Assembly (NCBI GenBank): GCA_022071975.1
Contig: JAJVIO010000060.1
Location: 31,882 to 95,881, forward strand
Source of the DNA: Planctomycetota bacterium
GTDB lineage: Bacteria > Planctomycetota > UBA8742 > UBA2392
DNA: 64,000 nucleotides
Reading direction: 5' to 3'
In this document: positions 60,412 to 64,000 of the stretch, piece by piece
Layout: each line of letters begins with the position of its first letter
How positions within the stretch are numbered: the stretch's first letter is position 1
Made by a program: the position numbers and the translations under genes
The notes under the pieces: generated by a model
Seen by the model: only the letters and a program-made list of their open reading frames with translations
What the model was told of the DNA's origin: nothing
Database searches by the model: none

Positions 60412-61314
60412 ATGGCTGAGCCGTACCAGAAATATCTAGACCCGCAGGTGCTGAACAACATCCGGCACCTTGAAGTCACCGCGCGCAACGTGGTGGAGGG
60501 CTTCATTTCGGGCATGCACCGCTCGCCGTACCGGGGCTTCAGCGTGGAGTTCGCGCAGCACCGCGAATACGTCCCCGGCGACGACCTGCGCTTCCTTGAC
60601 TGGAAGGCCTACGCCAAGTCCGACAAGTACTACATCAAGGAATATGAGGAAGAGACCAACTTCCGTGCCGTGATCGTGCTCGATGCATCAGAATCCATGC
60701 GCTACCAGAGCGGCGAAAACCCCTCCAAGATGGAGTACGGCAAGTACATGGCCGCCAGCCTGGCCTACCTGATCCAGAAACAGTCCGACGCCGCGGGCCT
60801 GGCCCTGTTCGACGAAAAGTTGTTCGACTGGGTGCCGCCCGCCAACAGCCAGGTCACCCTGATGCGCATGCTCGCCACCATGCACGAGCGCGCGCCGCAA
60901 AAGAAAACCAACATCGGCGAAGTGCTGACCGACGTCGCCCAGCGCACCGGCAGGCGCGGCATGGTGATGGTGATCAGTGACCTGTTTGACGACCTCAAGC
61001 ACCTCAAGAAAGGCCTCGAGCACCTGGCGGCGCGCAAGCACGACGTGATCGTGTTCAACGTGATGGACCCCATGGAGCGCGAGTTCACCTTCGACCGCTT
61101 GACGCAGTTCCTGGGCATGGAAGGCTACCCGGACCTGCTGGTGGATCCGCGCAGCCTGCGCAAGGCCTACCTGGAAGAAGTAAACCAGTTCACGGCCGAA
61201 GTGCGCCGCGTATGCCTGCGCGCCAAGGCGGATTTCCAGTTGATGGACACCAGCATGCCGCTGGGCGTGGCCCTGCAGGCCTACCTGGCAAGAAGGACCG
61301 GAACGAGAGCGTAG
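60412..61314 (+). CDS. DUF58-family protein
   Basis: The 300-aa product has the DUF58 core: GMHRSPYRGFSVEFAQHREYV, then PGDDLRFLDWKAYAKSDKYY and a VWA-like fold with IVLDASESMRYQ and DLFDDLKHLKKGLEHLA. DUF58 proteins associate with MoxR and BatA-type VWA proteins and are thought to help assemble a membrane complex. ATG at 60412; the track start lies in the repeat. It is the third gene of the MoxR-containing part of the operon. The MIDAS (DASES) is intact. Confidence 0.9.
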   Translation: MAEPYQKYLDPQVLNNIRHLEVTARNVVEGFISGMHRSPYRGFSVEFAQHREYVPGDDLRFLDWKAYAKSDKYYIKEYEEETNFRAVIVLDASESMRYQSGENPSKMEYGKYMAASLAYLIQKQSDAAGLALFDEKLFDWVPPANSQVTLMRMLATMHERAPQKKTNIGEVLTDVAQRTGRRGMVMVISDLFDDLKHLKKGLEHLAARKHDVIVFNVMDPMEREFTFDRLTQFLGMEGYPDLLVDPRSLRKAYLEEVNQFTAEVRRVCLRAKADFQLMDTSMPLGVALQAYLARRTGTRA

Positions 61315-61316
61315 GC

Positions 61317-61472
61317 AGATTTTGGATTTTAGATTTTGGATTTTGGATTGAACTGCAACAGCGAACAACAGATTCACACAAAGGCACAAAGCCACGAAGT
61401 CAGGGTTCTTCGTGTCTTTGTGCCTTCGTGTGAGTCCAACAATCCAAAATCCAAAATCCAAAATCCAAAATC
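61317..61472. repeat. Nested inverted arrays: outer 7-mer (GATTTTG/CAAAATC), inner 8-mer
   Basis: Left outer arm GATTTTGGATTTTAGATTTT and on; right outer arm AATCCAAAATCCAAAATCCA and on, both with a 7-base period. Inside, TTCACACAAAGGCACAAAGCCACGAAG (61373-61399) pairs with CTTCGTGTCTTTGTGCCTTCGTGTGA (61408-61433). AT-rich compared with surroundings. It separates DUF58 from the BatA-like gene. Confidence 0.9.
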
Positions 61473-61490
61473 GTCCGGGAGGGCTGCCTG

Positions 61491-63980
61491 ATGCCTGCCT
61501 GGCTGATCTGGACACTTGGACTTGGCGTGCCGCTGACCGCGGCCGCCGTGCCCATCATCATCCACCTGATCAACCTGACGCGCTTCCGCAAGGTGGACTG
61601 GGCGGCGATGGAGTTCCTGCTGCGCGCCTACCAGAAGACGCGCCGCAAGATGCAGCTGGAAAGCCTGATCATGCTGCTGCTGCGCATCGCGGCGGTGATC
61701 CTGATCGCGGCGGCGCTCTTCCCCATGGGCTGCGAACGCATCAAGGACTGGGCCGACGAAAGCCTCGGGCTCACGCGCGGCAGCCTGGCCACCGACTCAC
61801 CGCTGCACCTGGTGCTGGTGCTCGATAACAGCGCCAGCATGGGCTACGAGCAGGAAGGCCAGACCAGCTTCGACCGCGCGCGCCAGTACGCGCTGGCGCT
61901 GGTGGACAGCCTTGAGCCCAACCGCGACCGCGTGACCATCATTCGCGTCTCCGACGTCTACGTGCCCCCCGGCCTCGGCGGTGTGGTGCTGACCGACGAC
62001 GAGGCGGCCAAGAGCCGCCGCCGCCGCGTGGGCCAGCTGACCTCACTGAACCTCGATGCCGCCAGGCGCGAAATCACCGCCACGGCGGTCGCGGCCGTGG
62101 ACACCAACGTGCTGGCCGCGTTCCGTGAGGCCGCGCGCATCGCGGAATCGACGCCCGAAAGCGACGCGGTGGGCATGGTGGTGGTTTCCGATTTCTACAT
62201 GAGCGGCTGGGGCGAGCTGCGCAAAGACGGCGCCGCCAACCCCGAGTTCGTGGAGACGGCCAACCGCATCCGCGAGCGGCTGAGCAAGTCCGGCACCACG
62301 CTCACCTTTTATGACGCGGGCTTTGACAACACGCAGAACGTTGCGATCAGCGACGTGCGCGTGGCCGAGCGCATCATCGGCAACGGCATGGAAGCCAGCG
62401 TGTTCGTGGACCTGACGTACCACGCAAGCAGCGCCCGCGCCGAGAGGCGCGCCGTGCGCCTGAAGTACCGCATCGACGGCGGCACGGAGAAGCCGTTCTC
62501 AGGCACCATCGAGCTGTCGCCCGGCGAGAGGCGCGCGAACATCCCGCTCACGCTCACGCCCCGCGAGCTCGAGCTCAAGGAAGACGAACAGAAGGCCGGC
62601 GCCTCGCGCAACATCGAAATCTTCACCGAGCAGGCGGACGCGCTGAAGGCCGACAACGCCCGCAACCTGGTGATCCACGTGGTGCCGAACATCCCGATCC
62701 TGGTGGTGAACGGCTCGCCGCACCCGGACCCGCGCAAGGACGAGACGTTCTATCTTGAGACCGCGCTCGGCATCAGCACCAGCCGCGTCGAGGGCGAATC
62801 CAGCGACGAGCCCACGGTGCGCATCACCCCCAACCGCGTCGTCACCATGCGCGCCGACCAGCTGACATCGGTGGACAGCTTCCTTGATTACCGGCTGGTG
62901 GTGCTGGCCAACGTGCGCGACATCCCCGAAGGCGTGTCGAAGAAACTGAATGAATTCGTGGACGCCGGCTTCGGCCTTATGATCTTCGACGGCGGCCAGG
63001 TCGACTACCAGAAGTACAACGCCATGCTGTTCCAGGAGGGAAAGGGCCTGCTGCCAGTCAAGCTGGGCCGCCCGGCCGGCAGCGACGACGAAGCCACCGC
63101 GCCGCACTACAGCCTGGCGCCCGGCGACCGCGACCACCCGGTGATCAAGCTGTTCAGCGACACGCCCGAGAACCTGGCGATCATCACCGAGCCGCAGGGA
63201 GTGCGGAACTGGCGCAGCGTCGAGCTGCCGCAAGGCGCGGAGGTGGACCCGCTGCGGCCCACCCGCGTGTTGCTGAACCTCAACACGCCGGGGCAGCCGC
63301 AACCCTTCATGGTCGAGCGCGCGTTTGGCCGCGGCCGCGTGGTGTACATCGCCACCTCGGCGTCCGAGACCTGGAACAGCCTCTGGAGCATGAGCGACGG
63401 CCTGCCGCTGTTCCTGTACCTGGAAGTCGCGGGCTACCTGACGGCCAACGAGGCGCGCTACAGCAACCTGTCAGTGGGTGAGCCCTACCGGCGCGTGCTG
63501 CGCGTCACGGACATCGCGCCGACGTACACCGTGCGCGATCCCAACGGCACCACCACGGAGCTGGTCAGCACTGCGGAAGAAGACCTGAAGCTGCTGGAGT
63601 TCGGCGGCACGGCACAGCCCGGCGTGTTCACGGTGACGGCGCTGGACCGCGTCGAGGGCGGCGACACGAAACGAAAGTGGCAGGAACGCTTTGCCGTAAA
63701 CCTTGAGGCGCGTGAATCGGACGTCGCAAAGCTGGCGCCCGTGGAGCAGCCGGAAGGCGCCGACGCCGGCGATTCGCGCCAGGCCGTGGACGCCGCGCTG
63801 AAGGAATCGCTGGGCTTTGAAGACTACCTGCTGGTACGCAGCGGCGACGAGCTTGGCGACGGCGGCCCGCTCGGCGGCGACGAAGGCAACCGCGAGTGGA
63901 TGTGGCTGGCCATCCTGGGCGTGGCGTTCCTGTTGTTTGAAACCGTGTGGTCCGCCGTGATCAGCAAGCCTGAGGACTAG
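61491..63980 (+). CDS. BatA-like membrane VWA protein
   Basis: The 829-aa product begins PAWLIWTLGLGVPLTAAAVPIIIHLINLTRFRKVDWAAMEFL, the BatA-type N-terminal signature (helix, then the conserved R-F-R-K-V-DW). A second helix (LIMLLLRIAAVILIAAALFP) precedes a VWA domain with LVLDNSASMGYE. The following 500 residues have Ig-like and GATase1-like parts (VVLANVRDIPEGVSKKLNEF, IFDGGQ), and the C-terminus has one helix (WMWLAILGVAFLLFETVWSAV). It ends at 63980 and the window ends 20 bases later. Likely MoxR/DUF58 partner and membrane anchor. Confidence 0.85.
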   Translation: MPAWLIWTLGLGVPLTAAAVPIIIHLINLTRFRKVDWAAMEFLLRAYQKTRRKMQLESLIMLLLRIAAVILIAAALFPMGCERIKDWADESLGLTRGSLATDSPLHLVLVLDNSASMGYEQEGQTSFDRARQYALALVDSLEPNRDRVTIIRVSDVYVPPGLGGVVLTDDEAAKSRRRRVGQLTSLNLDAARREITATAVAAVDTNVLAAFREAARIAESTPESDAVGMVVVSDFYMSGWGELRKDGAANPEFVETANRIRERLSKSGTTLTFYDAGFDNTQNVAISDVRVAERIIGNGMEASVFVDLTYHASSARAERRAVRLKYRIDGGTEKPFSGTIELSPGERRANIPLTLTPRELELKEDEQKAGASRNIEIFTEQADALKADNARNLVIHVVPNIPILVVNGSPHPDPRKDETFYLETALGISTSRVEGESSDEPTVRITPNRVVTMRADQLTSVDSFLDYRLVVLANVRDIPEGVSKKLNEFVDAGFGLMIFDGGQVDYQKYNAMLFQEGKGLLPVKLGRPAGSDDEATAPHYSLAPGDRDHPVIKLFSDTPENLAIITEPQGVRNWRSVELPQGAEVDPLRPTRVLLNLNTPGQPQPFMVERAFGRGRVVYIATSASETWNSLWSMSDGLPLFLYLEVAGYLTANEARYSNLSVGEPYRRVLRVTDIAPTYTVRDPNGTTTELVSTAEEDLKLLEFGGTAQPGVFTVTALDRVEGGDTKRKWQERFAVNLEARESDVAKLAPVEQPEGADAGDSRQAVDAALKESLGFEDYLLVRSGDELGDGGPLGGDEGNREWMWLAILGVAFLLFETVWSAVISKPED

Positions 63981-64000
63981 ACAGTGTCGACTGGCCTGAA

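Overview
The window is GC-rich bacterial chromosome (bases judged by eye, not counted) that best fits the PVC superphylum, most likely a planctomycete-like lineage. The reasons are many large secreted or membrane VWA and HEAT-repeat proteins, two MoxR ATPases, a MoxR/DUF58/BatA-type operon, frequent TTG and GTG starts, and intergenic spaces packed with hairpin repeats. The lineage is an inference; no rRNA is present. The only RNA gene I can support is one tRNA-Glu(CUC).

Layout. (1) 1-10,160, all on the minus strand: a tightly packed phage-like module of 20 genes, nearly all overlapping by 1-20 bases. It encodes a DnaB helicase, an ECF sigma factor with an overlapping membrane-protein gene, zinc-ribbon proteins, an HTH protein, a glycosyltransferase-like protein and many unknowns. 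It abuts tRNA-Glu, and no integrase is visible, so the element continues off the left edge. (2) 10,244-15,600: dnaG-rpoD and a COG1579-type zinc-ribbon protein. (3) 15,600-22,600: a lower-GC orphan gene, a 66-bp hairpin repeat array, a chromosomal relative of one of the phage genes, a large HEAT protein, a small basic protein, a heptosyltransferase and a MerR regulator. (4) 22,600-32,000, minus strand: SurA-like chaperone, mfd, an acidic-tailed UPF0158 protein, queC, and two tandem secreted HEAT-VWA proteins. (5) 32,100-34,600: a RelB/ParE-type toxin-antitoxin pair, MoxR, and a gene carrying palindromic repeats inside its coding sequence. (6) 34,600-46,600: housekeeping genes (metallophosphoesterase, Nudix, gatB, HAD-like, asnS, pdxA, thiC), with a membrane VWA protein translationally coupled to pdxA. 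(7) 46,580-49,440: a small accessory patch that begins with a duplicated thiC 3' end and holds a lipoprotein, a frameshifted hicA with intact hicB, and a truncated antiporter. (8) 49,490-52,660: a RimK-like ligase and rsmB. (9) 53,095-63,980, plus strand: a six-gene run of secreted HEAT protein, secreted beta-propeller protein, MoxR, membrane HEAT protein, DUF58 and BatA-like VWA protein, probably one envelope-associated AAA+/VWA assembly system.

Three things stand out. First, a protein family of unknown function has one copy in the phage-like module and one stand-alone chromosomal copy. Second, intergenic regions repeatedly carry inverted arrays of degenerate 7-base units, with a different 7-mer at each locus. 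Third, the 3' end of thiC is repeated about 1.3 kb downstream, bracketing a likely insertion. Many phage-module genes have no function I can recognise, and I describe only what is visible in them.
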